Shown piece after piece: positions 17,712 to 27,270 of a stretch of DNA of 63,240 nt (position 1 is its first letter; every line of letters begins with the position of its first letter). Made by a program: the position numbers and the translations under genes. Origin of the DNA: Ruegeria marina. Lineage in GTDB: Bacteria > Pseudomonadota > Alphaproteobacteria > Rhodobacterales > Rhodobacteraceae. The stretch lies in NCBI RefSeq assembly GCF_900101475.1, contig NZ_FMZV01000023.1, positions 1 through 63,240 of the forward strand, written 5' to 3'. Under the pieces are notes generated by a model. That model ran no database searches. It had not been told where the DNA came from and was given only the letters and a program-made list of their open reading frames with translations.

Positions 17712-20195
17712 GTGACCATGCAGAACCGCCCACTTTCCCACGTTCGCGTGCTTGATTTCGGGCATTATCTGGCCGGTCCGCTGGCCGGCATGATGCTTGC
17801 CGATCTCGGGGCCGAGGTGATCCGTATCGACCCGCCGGGCGGCCCCAGGTGGAAGGATCCTGCTTTCGACATGCTGTCGCGCGGCAAGCGCGCGCTGACG
17901 CTTGACCTCAAGTCGGCAGCCGGGCGCGATACGGCGCTCGACCTGGTGCGCCGCGCCGACGTGGTGATCGAGAACTTCCGCCCCGGCGTGATGGAGCGGC
18001 TGGGGCTTGGGCCAGAGGCACTGCGGCAGGCGAATGCCGATATCATCTCTCTTTCGCTCCCCGGTTTTGCCTCGACCGATCCGGAGTTCGCGGGTCTCGC
18101 GGCCTGGGAGGCGGTGATCGCGGCGCGCACCGGGCAGTTTACCGATATGGGGCTGAACCGGCGGCTGATGGGGATCAACCCTTCGTTTACGCCGCTGGGG
18201 TTGGCCTCGGCCTATGGCGCCGCGTTCGGCGCGATGTCGGTGCTTTTTGCGCTGGCAGCGCGGGACCGGACGGGGGGCGATCATATCGAGGTGCCGCTGG
18301 CCTCGGCCCTGCTGGAGGGGCTTGTCTACAACTGCGAGCAGGTCGAGGACTACCCCGACCGCTATAAATCGCCGCGTGAGCTGGAGCTGGAGCGGCGAGC
18401 CCGCGAGGGGCTGCCCAACGATCTGAGTTTTGCCGAGCTTTCGGAATTCCTCGATCCGTTCTACCGTACCTATACCTGCGCCGACGGGCGCGGGTTCTAC
18501 ATCGTGTCCTGCTCGATCGTGAACCATCCCCAAAGGGTGCTTCAGGTACTGGGGCTTGGCGATCTGCTCAAGGAGTTGCCGGATTTCGACGTCTATGTTG
18601 ACAAGGCCGATTGGCCTGCCGACTGGGCCCTGCGCAGCTATCCGGTGGGCGCGCGCGACCGCCAGCGCCTTTCGGAGGCGATGAAGGCGGCCTTCCTGAC
18701 TCGCCCGTCGCATGAGTGGGAAGCGCTGTTCGGCGCGGCCAAGGCCCCTGCCACGGCACAGCGCAGCACGGCCGAATGGCTGGCTGACCCTCATGCGTTG
18801 GCGTCTGGGCTGGTGGTCGAACTTGACGACCCCCGCCATGGACGAATTCGGCAGATGGGCAATGTGGCGTGGCTCGCGGATGATCCAGGGACGATGATCA
18901 AGATCGCGGGACCAAAGCCGGATGATGTCCGGGGCGACCTGAGCTGCATTCTAGAGGAACCGCCGCGCACAAGTTCGGGCGGCCAAGGCAAAGGCGGCTG
19001 GCTTGATGGGTTGAAGGTGCTGGATCTGACCAATGTCATCGCCGGGCCGACCATCGGATCGACGCTGGCGCGTTTTGGGGCGCAGGTCACGCTGGTCCAG
19101 CCAGTGCGGCCTTCGGTCGATCCCTGGAATGCGGTGGTGTTCGGATTGCATGCGCAGCGCGGCAAGGAGAGCATATTGCTCGATCTGCACTCAGGGGCGG
19201 GCCAGGAGGCGCTCTGGCGGATGGTGGCCGAGGCGGACGTGATCACCATGAACGGCACCGATCAGCAACGCGCTTCGCTGGGACTGACCGAAAGCCGCCT
19301 GAACGAGATCAACCCGCGCCTCATTCTGGTGCAGCTCGATGCCTGGGGGGGACCGCGTCGGGGGCCGAAATCGGATCACCTCGGGTATGACGATCTTGCG
19401 CAGGCGGCGACGGGTGTGATGACCCGCTTTGGCGGTGGACCGGAAACACCCGAGGAACACGCCCATTTCGGCACGATCGATGCACTGACCGGGTATTGCG
19501 CCTGCGTGGCCCTTGGCGCGGCGTTGGAACGGCTCAGGGTCACCGGCAAAGGCGGTATTGCCCGCGCTTCGCTGGCCGCCGCGGGCGAGATGATCCAGGC
19601 CCAGTTCATGTATGATTTCGAAGGCCGCCCCGCGTTCGATGAACCCTCGGGGCGCGCAGCGCGCGGTTGGGGGCCGTTCTATCGCTGCTATACTGCCGCC
19701 GATGGCTGGATGTTCGTCGCCGCGCCGACAGAGCGTGAGACGGCCTTGGCCCGCGTGCCCGAACTCTCCGATCTCGTCGGGTGCGAAGCCGATCTGGAAG
19801 CCGAGCTTTGCAACCGGTTTGCGAAAAGGCCGGTGGCCCATTGGACGCACGCCTTCGCCGGCAGTTCGACGGGGATCACGCCACTCGGCTCGCTCCATGG
19901 CACCCGCAACGCCGGACTCCAGCTGGAAAGCGAAGGGACAATCGACATTTGCAAGGCGACCTTCCGCGCTGTGCGCCATGATCGGCACCCGATGGGCCGT
20001 TGGGTCGACCTTGTCGCGCCCAATGCGGTGCGCCCAGGGAAAGCCGGGATCACCATTCCCGGCCCAGCGCCGAAATACGGACAGGACACGCGCAAGATCC
20101 TTGCGCGCCTCGGCTACAACGACACCGACATCCAGGGCATGATCGACGCAGGCGCGACAGCCGAGAGCTGGTCGGAAAAATATCTGCCGGAGTAG
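17712..20195 (+). CDS. fused two-domain family III (CaiB/BaiF) CoA-transferase
   Basis: An 827-residue protein with two tandem CaiB-type domains (about residues 4-405 and 432-820). Each begins with the family motif (RVLDFGHYLAGPLAGMMLADLGAEVIR here shown only in part: VRVLDFGHYLAGPLAGMML; second copy LKVLDLTNVIAGPTIGSTL). The second domain keeps the expected catalytic Asp at about D590 (FGTIDALTGY). In the first domain the equivalent stretch reads PLGLASAYG with Leu near 164 instead of Asp. Start is GTG 17712 or ATG 17718, behind AGGATCAGG. It is followed by an amidase-like gene after four bases, so one operon is likely. The acyl substrate is unknown. Confidence 0.85.
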   Translation: MTMQNRPLSHVRVLDFGHYLAGPLAGMMLADLGAEVIRIDPPGGPRWKDPAFDMLSRGKRALTLDLKSAAGRDTALDLVRRADVVIENFRPGVMERLGLGPEALRQANADIISLSLPGFASTDPEFAGLAAWEAVIAARTGQFTDMGLNRRLMGINPSFTPLGLASAYGAAFGAMSVLFALAARDRTGGDHIEVPLASALLEGLVYNCEQVEDYPDRYKSPRELELERRAREGLPNDLSFAELSEFLDPFYRTYTCADGRGFYIVSCSIVNHPQRVLQVLGLGDLLKELPDFDVYVDKADWPADWALRSYPVGARDRQRLSEAMKAAFLTRPSHEWEALFGAAKAPATAQRSTAEWLADPHALASGLVVELDDPRHGRIRQMGNVAWLADDPGTMIKIAGPKPDDVRGDLSCILEEPPRTSSGGQGKGGWLDGLKVLDLTNVIAGPTIGSTLARFGAQVTLVQPVRPSVDPWNAVVFGLHAQRGKESILLDLHSGAGQEALWRMVAEADVITMNGTDQQRASLGLTESRLNEINPRLILVQLDAWGGPRRGPKSDHLGYDDLAQAATGVMTRFGGGPETPEEHAHFGTIDALTGYCACVALGAALERLRVTGKGGIARASLAAAGEMIQAQFMYDFEGRPAFDEPSGRAARGWGPFYRCYTAADGWMFVAAPTERETALARVPELSDLVGCEADLEAELCNRFAKRPVAHWTHAFAGSSTGITPLGSLHGTRNAGLQLESEGTIDICKATFRAVRHDRHPMGRWVDLVAPNAVRPGKAGITIPGPAPKYGQDTRKILARLGYNDTDIQGMIDAGATAESWSEKYLPE

Positions 20196-20199
20196 ACAC

Positions 20200-21837
20200 A
20201 TGACCAAAGACCTGAACGGACCGGCGATCACGCCCCGCACCCGCGCCAAGGCACGCCATATCCTCGATCACTATTATATCGGACCGGCGCGCGATGACTC
20301 GGTGCTCGAAATCTGGGGCTACACCCCCGAGATGAGCTATGCCCCCGGGGACCGCGTTGCGCTGCATGTGTCGACCACCGCGGCGGAATGGGATCTCGAG
20401 ATCGGCCGCGACGGGCTGGCCTATCACCCCTTGCTGACCGAGACGGGCCTGCCGGGGGTGCATCATCCCACGCCGGAGGATTGCTCGGTCAAGGGCTGTG
20501 GCTGGCCCGAGACCTATGCCTTTACCATCCCAGATGATTGGACGCCCGGCGGCTATCTGGTCACATTTCGCGCCCAAAGGGGCGACGATAGGGTCGAAGA
20601 GCATCACATCATCCTGGTCAGAAGCGCGCCCGAGGCCCCGCCCCCGCCCTATGTTCTGGTCTGTGCGACGGGCACCTGGCTGGCCTATAATTGCTGGGGC
20701 GGGTCGAACCACTACGAGGGTATCACCGGCCCGAATGGCAACGCCTTCTCCGCCGTCGTCTCGACGCAGCGGCCATGGACACGGGGCTTTTGCAGATTGC
20801 CCGAGGGCGCGCCCCGCGCGCTGCGGGAAGAGCCGACCCGTCCTGGCGAAATGGTCCGCTATCCTTACATGGAATGGGCCTATGCCTATGGCTATTCCAA
20901 GAAATATGCCTCGGCAGGCTGGGCGAGCTATGAGCGCCATTTCGCCCGCTGGGCCGAGGGTGAGGGCTATGCGTTCGACGTGATCGCGCTGCATGATCTG
21001 CACCGCGACCCTGGGTTGCTCAACCGCTATGCCTGTGCCGTCTTCGTGGGCCACGATGAATACTGGAGCGCCCAAATGCGCGACGCAGTGGATGCCTATG
21101 TCGAAGCCGGCGGCAATGTCGCGCGGTTCGCCGGGAACTTCCTGTGGCAGACCCGGATCGAGGACGAGGGCCGCACACAGGTATGCTACAAGTATATAGC
21201 CGACCAGGATCCGTTGATGGGAACCGACCGGGAGCACCTTGTCTCGGGCGCTTTCGAAGTCGCGCCGGTGGACCGCCCCGGCGCGCTGACCTTCGGCGTC
21301 AACGCCCTGCGCGGTGTCTATGCAGGCCTCGGCAATTGTGTGGGCGGCGGTACGGGCGGGTTCACCATCTACCGCCCCGGCCATTGGGCGTTCGACGGTG
21401 CAGGTGTTGGATATGGCGATGTGCTGGGCGCGCGGGCGCGGATTTTCGGCTATGAGGTCGATGGGCTCGACTATCGTTTCGAGGACGGGTTGCCCTTTCC
21501 AACCTGCGTCGACGGCGCCGTGCCGGAGATCGAGATCCTCGCTATGGGGCTCGCCACCAATATCGAGGCCGACCACGGTGTCTGGGGCGAAACGCTCTAC
21601 ATCGGCTCGGCCGATGCGGCGTTCAAGGCGCAGGTGCTTTTCGGAAAGGTCACGCCGGAAACGCTCGATGCCTGCCAGCGCGGCAACGGAATGATCGTTT
21701 CTTGGCGCCGTCACAAGGGCGAGATCTTTACCGCCGCAACCTGCGAATGGGTCGCGGGCCTGATCCGGCAAGATGTGCAGGTCGAACAGATCACGCGCAA
21801 CGTGCTCGACAGGTTTGGCAAAGCAACCGGCACATAG
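20200..21837 (+). CDS. N,N-dimethylformamidase large-subunit-like protein
   Basis: A 545-residue protein matching the C-terminal catalytic region of the dimethylformamidase beta subunit family: VLVCATGTWLAYNCWGG, SNHYEGITGPNGN, PYMEWAYAYGYSKKYAS, DLHRDPGLLNRYACAVFVGH, DEYWSAQMRDAVDAYVEAGG and NVARFAGNFLWQTR. The family hydrolyses N-substituted amides at an iron centre held by Tyr and Glu. It starts four bases behind the CoA-transferase stop. No gene for a dimethylformamidase small subunit is found nearby, so it may act alone or on another amide. The neighbours (amidohydrolases, oligopeptide-type importer) fit catabolism of an N-acyl or N-alkyl compound. Confidence 0.8.
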   Translation: MTKDLNGPAITPRTRAKARHILDHYYIGPARDDSVLEIWGYTPEMSYAPGDRVALHVSTTAAEWDLEIGRDGLAYHPLLTETGLPGVHHPTPEDCSVKGCGWPETYAFTIPDDWTPGGYLVTFRAQRGDDRVEEHHIILVRSAPEAPPPPYVLVCATGTWLAYNCWGGSNHYEGITGPNGNAFSAVVSTQRPWTRGFCRLPEGAPRALREEPTRPGEMVRYPYMEWAYAYGYSKKYASAGWASYERHFARWAEGEGYAFDVIALHDLHRDPGLLNRYACAVFVGHDEYWSAQMRDAVDAYVEAGGNVARFAGNFLWQTRIEDEGRTQVCYKYIADQDPLMGTDREHLVSGAFEVAPVDRPGALTFGVNALRGVYAGLGNCVGGGTGGFTIYRPGHWAFDGAGVGYGDVLGARARIFGYEVDGLDYRFEDGLPFPTCVDGAVPEIEILAMGLATNIEADHGVWGETLYIGSADAAFKAQVLFGKVTPETLDACQRGNGMIVSWRRHKGEIFTAATCEWVAGLIRQDVQVEQITRNVLDRFGKATGT

Positions 21838-21951
21838 GGCCCGATCGGGGGATAGCGACTGCCGACGGCCAGAAGAAAATGGCGGCGACTGCCCGAGCCG
21901 CCGCCGGATTTGCCGGTGGGAATCGCGTATCCGCCTGCGAACTCCGCAGGT

Positions 21952-22155
21952 TTACTGGAACGCGCATCCTTCCTTGATTCCCAGCATCTTGAAGATCATG
22001 GCCGCGGGGCAGAAACCCGTAAAGGCGGACTGGAGCATGTTCAGCCCGATAAACACCGTGAACCACACCCAGAGCGGATGGACAAAAAGGGTGAGCAAGA
22101 CGCTCAGAAGGATCATTACGCCGGCGAATGCCAGTACTGCGCGGTCGAGTGTCAT
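21952..22155 (-). CDS. DUF2892 (YgaP-type) small membrane protein
   Basis: A 67-residue protein with the DUF2892 pattern: an N-terminal DRAVLAFAGVMILLSVLL helix, a short HPLWVWFTVFIGLNMLQSAF helix and the signature TGFCPAAMIFKMLGIKE. The family forms the membrane part of YgaP-type rhodanese proteins or stands alone, and is linked to sulfide and persulfide handling. GGAG precedes the ATG at 22155. A near-ideal BigR/SqrR-like operator lies 54 bases upstream, supporting control by reactive sulfur species. Confidence 0.83.
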   Translation of the reverse strand: MTLDRAVLAFAGVMILLSVLLTLFVHPLWVWFTVFIGLNMLQSAFTGFCPAAMIFKMLGIKEGCAFQ

Positions 22156-22208
22156 CTTCGTTCTCCGTTTGCTGCCGAATCGAGGCTCCGGTACTCAATA
22201 TGGAACAT

Positions 22209-22246
22209 GGAAATATTATATTCAAGTTTAAGAATATAATATTTCC
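22209..22246. promoter_or_regulatory. perfect inverted repeat, probable BigR/SqrR-type (ArsR-family) operator
   Basis: GGAAATATTATATTC (22209-22223) and GAATATAATATTTCC (22232-22246) are exact reverse complements around an 8-base spacer. The ATATTC-N8-GAATAT core is the form bound by persulfide-sensing ArsR-family repressors BigR/SqrR. It sits in the promoter region of the DUF2892 gene. A 31-codon frame (22249-22344, plus strand) begins on the other side but is not recognisable. No bigR or sqrR gene is present in the window. Confidence 0.7.
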
Positions 22247-22396
22247 TGATGGAACAACCGCTGACGCGCTATTTCCTGGGCGTGGTTCCGACGTGGACGT
22301 TGTCACTGCCGCCCTGCCGGAACCAGACGGAGCGTACCGCGTGACAACATGGTTCGCGGGCAAGATCCGTCAGCGCTTGAACACAGGTTTTCTGGT

Positions 22397-23527
22397 TCAG
22401 GTCAGGCGCATGAGCAGGCCGGCGATCAGCCGGGCGCGTTCGGGCAGGCTGTCGACCTCGATATGTTCGTTCAGCGTATGCAGGCCCTTGCCCCGCACCC
22501 CGATGGAATCGAGCGTCGGGATTCCCATCGCCCCGGTGAAGTTTCCGTCCGACCCCCCCCCGGCACTGGCGGCCGTCAGGTTGAAACCAAGCTCTTGCGC
22601 GATGTCGCGGGCCAACTCGAACATCGCCATCGTGCCGGGCTGGTCAGGTTCCCAGACCGGGCGGGTGACGCCGCGGGTGACGCGGAATTCGACCCCGTTC
22701 TCCTCACCCGACAGGGCCAGCATACGCGCCACGCCCTGATCGAGATCCTCCTGCCGCTTGGCCATGCTGAGCGCCTCGGCCCTGCAGGAGGAAGACACGC
22801 AGTTGACCCATTGCCCGGCATGGATCACGCCGACGCTGAAGGTGCAGTCAGGACCGGTCATCGCCTCGATGTCCAGGATCTTGCGCGCCATTGTGGCAAT
22901 GGCGGAACGTCCTTCGGACAGGCGCGCGCCTGCATGGCTGGGACGGCCCACGGTTTCCATGTTGAAACGCGCAATGGCATAGCGGCCGATCACCGCGCCG
23001 CCGTCGTCGCGGGCAGGCTCGGGAACCAGCACATAGCTGTTGCGCGCCGCCTCCGCCTCGATCAGCTCGCGGGTCGACGGGGTGCCGACCTCTTCGTCGG
23101 GGGTGAAGAGGACGGTCACCGGCAGGGGCGTCTGCATGCCGGCACGGGCCAGTTGGCGCAGCGCCTCGACCGCGCAGAAATTGCCGCCCTTCATGTCCTG
23201 GATGCCGGGGCCGTAGCACAGGTTCCCCTCGCGCCGGAACGGCAGCTTTTCCAGTGTCCCGACCGGGTGGACCGTGTCCATGTGGCCTGCGATCAGGATG
23301 CCGGGCTTGCCCGCATCCGGATGCGGCAGGCGCACCCGCAGGCTTCCGCCGAACCCCATCCGGCCCGGAATACGCTCGACGGTGCCGAGACCGGCCAGGT
23401 CATAGGCGGCAAGGTCCATCATCCGGTTTACAGCGGCGGCGTCGAAAGTGGGGCTTTCGCATTCGATCCATGGGCGCAGGCCCGCCACCATGGCGTCGGT
23501 ATCGAAAGGCAGATCCAGAAAGGACAT
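22397..23527 (-). CDS. M20-family metallopeptidase, glutamate carboxypeptidase (CPG2)-like
   Basis: A 376-residue zinc peptidase with the M20A motifs: GHMDTVHPVG (first metal His and the Asp beside it), GPGIQDMKGG (bridging Asp), FTPDEEVGTP (catalytic and metal Glu pair), PEPARDD, and HTLNEHIEV near the end. The dimerisation domain with FNMETVGRPSHAGA lies between. Relatives hydrolyse N-acyl glutamate or aspartate bonds. It begins four bases behind the stop of the aminoacylase gene and is the last gene of the transporter operon, so it probably processes the imported compound in the cytosol. Confidence 0.87.
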   Translation of the reverse strand: MSFLDLPFDTDAMVAGLRPWIECESPTFDAAAVNRMMDLAAYDLAGLGTVERIPGRMGFGGSLRVRLPHPDAGKPGILIAGHMDTVHPVGTLEKLPFRREGNLCYGPGIQDMKGGNFCAVEALRQLARAGMQTPLPVTVLFTPDEEVGTPSTRELIEAEAARNSYVLVPEPARDDGGAVIGRYAIARFNMETVGRPSHAGARLSEGRSAIATMARKILDIEAMTGPDCTFSVGVIHAGQWVNCVSSSCRAEALSMAKRQEDLDQGVARMLALSGEENGVEFRVTRGVTRPVWEPDQPGTMAMFELARDIAQELGFNLTAASAGGGSDGNFTGAMGIPTLDSIGVRGKGLHTLNEHIEVDSLPERARLIAGLLMRLT

Positions 23528-23531
23528 GTAT

Positions 23532-24701
23532 CTACCCCGCCAGCGGCAGGCGGCGTTCCAGCACGCGCGCCATGATCGAGGCCCCGACCGGCAGAATGCC
23601 GGTGTCGATCACGAATTTCGGGTTGTGCACCGCGACCGTACCAGCGTGCCCCAGCGTGCAATAGGCGCCGGGGACAACGCGCAGCATGTCGGCGAAATCC
23701 TCGGACCCGGTCACCGGCTCGTCACGTTCGACAACGTTCTCGGCGCCGACGATATCGCCAGCCGCCTCCATATAGGCATCCGAAAGCTCCGCGTCGTTTT
23801 CCAGGACGTTGAAGACATTTCGCAGCTTCAGCTCGATCTCGACGCCATAGGCCAGCGCGAAGCCGTCGCAAAGTTCTTTCATCCGGCGTTCTGCCAGTTC
23901 ACAGACTTCGTCCTTGAAATAGCGGATGGTGCCTGCCAGCGACGCCGTGTCCGGCACCACGTTATAGGCCGAGCCGGCGTGGATCTGCGTGACCGAGACG
24001 ACGCAGGCATCCAGCGCACGCACGTTGCGCGACACGATGGTCTGGATGTCGCCCACCAGCGAAGAGGCGATGATCAGCGGGTCGCGGGATTCATGCGGCA
24101 TGGCGCCATGGCTGCCCTTGCCCTTGATATGGATATCGAAAAAGCTCGATCCGGCCATGGCCGCCCCCTTGACGATACCGAATTTGCGTGGCTGGCCGCT
24201 GGGCCAGTTGTGCAGGCCATATACTTCATCGCAGGGGAACCTCTCGAACAACCCGTCGGCCAGCATGCCGCGCGCGCCGCCCAGGCCCTCTTCGGCGGGC
24301 TGGAAGATCAGCACCGCCGTCCCGTCGAACTCGCGGGTTTCTGCCAGATGCCTGGCCGCGCCCAGCAACATCGTGGTATGCGCGTCATGGCCGCAGGCAT
24401 GCATGACGCCCGGGGTCTGCGAGGCATAGTCCAGCCCGGATTCCTCGTGGATCGGCAGCGCATCCATGTCCGCCCGCAGGCCGACGCGGCGGTTGCCGCC
24501 GCCCTTGCCCTTGATCAGCGCGACAACGCCGGTCTTGCCGATGCCCTCGTGCACCTCGTCGACGCCATAGGCGCGCAGCCTTTCGGCCACCACCGCGGCG
24601 GTGCGGGTTTCGGTAAAGCCGATTTCGGGATGGGCGTGCAGATCCTTGAAGATCGCCTCCAGCTCGCCCTTGTACTGTTCGATGACGGGAAGAATACCCA
24701 T
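23532..24701 (-). CDS. M20-family aminoacylase/amidohydrolase (hippurate hydrolase-like)
   Basis: A 389-residue M20D amidohydrolase. Visible motifs: LHAHPEIGFTETRT, LRADMDALPIHEE, MHACGHDAHTTMLLGAA (metal-binding Cys and His), FQPAEEGLGGARGML (catalytic Glu), SHGAMPHESRDPL in the lid domain and TGSEDFADML near the end. Relatives cleave N-acyl amino acids such as hippurate. AGGAA lies seven bases ahead of the ATG. It sits between the importer ATPase and the CPG2-like peptidase, all on the minus strand with short gaps, consistent with one operon for uptake and deacylation of an N-acylated amino acid. Confidence 0.87.
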   Translation of the reverse strand: MGILPVIEQYKGELEAIFKDLHAHPEIGFTETRTAAVVAERLRAYGVDEVHEGIGKTGVVALIKGKGGGNRRVGLRADMDALPIHEESGLDYASQTPGVMHACGHDAHTTMLLGAARHLAETREFDGTAVLIFQPAEEGLGGARGMLADGLFERFPCDEVYGLHNWPSGQPRKFGIVKGAAMAGSSFFDIHIKGKGSHGAMPHESRDPLIIASSLVGDIQTIVSRNVRALDACVVSVTQIHAGSAYNVVPDTASLAGTIRYFKDEVCELAERRMKELCDGFALAYGVEIELKLRNVFNVLENDAELSDAYMEAAGDIVGAENVVERDEPVTGSEDFADMLRVVPGAYCTLGHAGTVAVHNPKFVIDTGILPVGASIMARVLERRLPLAG

Positions 24702-24733
24702 GAAGATGTTCCTTTTCGTGGTCCTGTCCGGTC

Positions 24734-26356
24734 TCAGGCAGCGGTATCCGAACCGAATGTAACGTCGCGCCCGGGGGCGGCATCGAGCAACAACCGGGTG
24801 TATTCGTGCTGCGGGTCGGAATAGACCTTTTTCGTGGGGCCCTGCTCCACGATGACGCCCTTTTTCATCACGATCAGCCGGTCGCAGATCTGCGCCGCGA
24901 CGCGCAGGTCATGGGTGATGAAGAGCATGGCCAGGTCATAGCGTTCGCGGATGTCGTCCAGCAGCTCCAGCACCTGGGCCTGAACCGAAACATCGAGCGC
25001 CGACACCGCCTCGTCCGCGATCAGCACTTCGGGCTCCACGGCAAGCGCGCGGGCGATGCAGATGCGCTGGCGCTGGCCGCCCGAGAACTGGTGCGGATAG
25101 CGTTCCAGCGCATCGCCGGACAGCCCGACCAACTCCATAAGGTCACGCGCCGTTTTCCGCGCCTGTTCCACCGGCACACCGAAATTCACCGGCGCCTCGA
25201 TCAACGATTGCCCGATGGTGCGGCGCGGGTTGAGCGAGCGATAGGGATCCTGGAACACGATCTGCACCTTGCGGCGGTGCGGACGCAGGCGGGACTGCGG
25301 CAGGGTTCCGATATCGGTGCCGTGCAGGCTGATGCTGCCCGAGGTCGGGTCGATCAGCCGGGCGATACAGCGGGCCACGGTGGATTTGCCTGAACCGGAT
25401 TCGCCCACGATGCCCAGGGTTTCGCCCTTGCGCACGAAAAGGTCGACATCCGAGGCCGCATGCACGATCCGGTCCTTCGACAGCCAGCCTGTGCGACCGT
25501 AGATCTTGTTGAGGTTGCTCACCTCGATCGCCTTGTCGCCGGTGCGGGGCACCCGGTCTGGCGGGGTCATCGACGGCACCGAGGCCATGAGCATCTGGGT
25601 ATAGGGCTGTTTCGGACGCCGCAGCACGTCATCGCGGTCGCCATATTCGACGACACGCCCGTTCTGCATCACCACGATACGGTCGGCGATTTCGGCCACG
25701 ACGCCGAAATCATGGGTGATGAACAGAACGCCGGTGCCACGCCTTTCCTGCATTTCCTTGATCAGCTTGAGGATCTGCGCCTGGGTCGTGACGTCGAGAG
25801 CGGTTGTCGGCTCGTCCGCGATCAGCAGCGCGGGGTCGAGCACCAGGGCCATCGCGATCATGATCCGCTGGCGCTGTCCGCCGGACAGCTGATGCGGAAA
25901 ACTGTCGACCATCTTTTCAGGGTCCGGCAGGTGCACCGACTCCATGATCTCGATGGCGCGCTTGCGCCGTTCGGATGCGGAAAGATCAGTGTGGATCTCG
26001 AGCACTTCGGAAATCTGATCGCCCACCCGTGTCACGGGATTGAGCGCGGTCATCGGCTCCTGAAAGATCATCGCCATGCGGGTGCCGCGCAGGTCGCGCA
26101 GCCGGTTGGGGCTGGCCTTGAGCGTGTCTTCGCCTTGCAGCAGGGTCTCGCCCGCCGACGGGTTCAGCGCCGACGGCAAGAGGCCCATGACCGCCGAGGC
26201 GGTGACCGATTTTCCCGACCCGCTTTCACCCACGACACAGACGATCTCGCCCGGTGCGACGGTGAAACTGATGTTTTCCACGGCGTTGGGGCGGTCGGCG
26301 TTTCTTGGCAGGCTGACGGTGAGGTTGCGAACTTCGAGGACGTTTTGCTTTTCCAT
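24734..26356 (-). CDS. fused double ATP-binding protein of dipeptide/oligopeptide ABC importer (GsiA/DppDF-like)
   Basis: A 540-residue protein with two complete ABC domains. The first has Walker [11 protein letters not shown], signature LSGGQRQR and Walker [13 protein letters not shown]; the second has [18 protein letters not shown] and [12 protein letters not shown]. Each is followed by the oligopeptide-importer C-terminal tail ([15 protein letters not shown] in the second). It powers the permeases encoded just upstream. The frame can be extended to a TTG at 26374 overlapping the permease stop, but ATG 26356 has an AGGAA ahead of it and suits the family start. Confidence 0.9.
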   Translation of the reverse strand: MEKQNVLEVRNLTVSLPRNADRPNAVENISFTVAPGEIVCVVGESGSGKSVTASAVMGLLPSALNPSAGETLLQGEDTLKASPNRLRDLRGTRMAMIFQEPMTALNPVTRVGDQISEVLEIHTDLSASERRKRAIEIMESVHLPDPEKMVDSFPHQLSGGQRQRIMIAMALVLDPALLIADEPTTALDVTTQAQILKLIKEMQERRGTGVLFITHDFGVVAEIADRIVVMQNGRVVEYGDRDDVLRRPKQPYTQMLMASVPSMTPPDRVPRTGDKAIEVSNLNKIYGRTGWLSKDRIVHAASDVDLFVRKGETLGIVGESGSGKSTVARCIARLIDPTSGSISLHGTDIGTLPQSRLRPHRRKVQIVFQDPYRSLNPRRTIGQSLIEAPVNFGVPVEQARKTARDLMELVGLSGDALERYPHQFSGGQRQRICIARALAVEPEVLIADEAVSALDVSVQAQVLELLDDIRERYDLAMLFITHDLRVAAQICDRLIVMKKGVIVEQGPTKKVYSDPQHEYTRLLLDAAPGRDVTFGSDTAA

Positions 26357-26370
26357 TTCCTGCGTCCCCC

Positions 26371-27270
26371 TCAAACCCGTTTCGCAAAGCGCGGGTCAAG
26401 CGTGTCGCGCAGACCGTCGCCCAGCATGTTGACCGCCAGAACGGTCAGGGCCAGCACCAGACCGGGGTAGAAGATGTTGTGGGGATAGAGCTGGAACACC
26501 GCGCGGCCCTCGGCCATGATGTTGCCCCATGTCGGGATCTCGGGCGGGATGCCGATACCGAGGAACGACAGGATCGCTTCGACGATGATGGCGGAGGCGA
26601 CGATGAACGTGCCCTGCACGATCAGCGGTGCGATGGTGTTGGGCAGGATGTGGCGCACCAGCAGAACCGGGGTTCGGGTGCCTGCGGTGATCGCGGCCTC
26701 GACATAGGGTTCTTCACGGATCGACAGCACGATGGAACGGACCAGACGCACCACGCGCGGCACCTCAGGCACCACGATGGCGATGATCACGCTGGTCAGG
26801 CCGGCGCTGAACAGCGACACGACCGCGATGGCCAGCAGGATTGCCGGGATCGCCATCAACCCGTCCATTATTCGCATGATGATCCCGTCGAGCCATCGGA
26901 CATAACCGGCCAGCACCCCGATCGCCATGCCGATCACGATGGAGATCGCAGCGACCGAAATGCCCACGACCAGCGAGATCCGCGCGCCATAGACGATGCG
27001 GCTGTAGACATCGCGGCCCAGCGTATCCGAGCCAAGGCGATAGACCACGGGAACCTTCGCGCCAGAATTGTCGCGGACCGTGGTCTCGTAGCCCGGGGGC
27101 TGGTTGCGGTCCTTGGGCGAGATATCGGCCGGATCGCGGGTGCCCAGCACCGGCGCCAGCAGCCCCATCAGCAGAATGGCCAGAACCAGCAGCCCGCCAA
27201 TGATCACCGAAGGATTGGCCAGCATCCGGCGCAGGGTCTGGCTACCGGGAGAAATCGCAGCGGTCGTCAT
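26371..27270 (-). CDS. ABC importer permease, DppC-type
   Basis: A 299-residue inner-membrane protein. A long N-terminal helix (IIGGLLVLAILLMGLLAPVL) precedes a DPADISP segment and LGSDTLGRDVYSRIVYGARISL, which is diagnostic of DppC/OppC. The transmembrane block carries the EAA coupling loop (EPYVEAAITAGTRTP, PNTIAPLIVQG). Its ATG shares one base with the stop of the DppB-type gene, and the ATPase gene follows after about 15 bases. With DppB it forms the channel for dipeptides or similar solutes. Confidence 0.9.
   Translation of the reverse strand: MTTAAISPGSQTLRRMLANPSVIIGGLLVLAILLMGLLAPVLGTRDPADISPKDRNQPPGYETTVRDNSGAKVPVVYRLGSDTLGRDVYSRIVYGARISLVVGISVAAISIVIGMAIGVLAGYVRWLDGIIMRIMDGLMAIPAILLAIAVVSLFSAGLTSVIIAIVVPEVPRVVRLVRSIVLSIREEPYVEAAITAGTRTPVLLVRHILPNTIAPLIVQGTFIVASAIIVEAILSFLGIGIPPEIPTWGNIMAEGRAVFQLYPHNIFYPGLVLALTVLAVNMLGDGLRDTLDPRFAKRV

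Noticed and set aside
17232-18839. 535-codon minus-strand frame across the GlxA regulator and CoA-transferase starts
   Set aside because: It crosses two well-supported divergent genes and has no recognisable domain.
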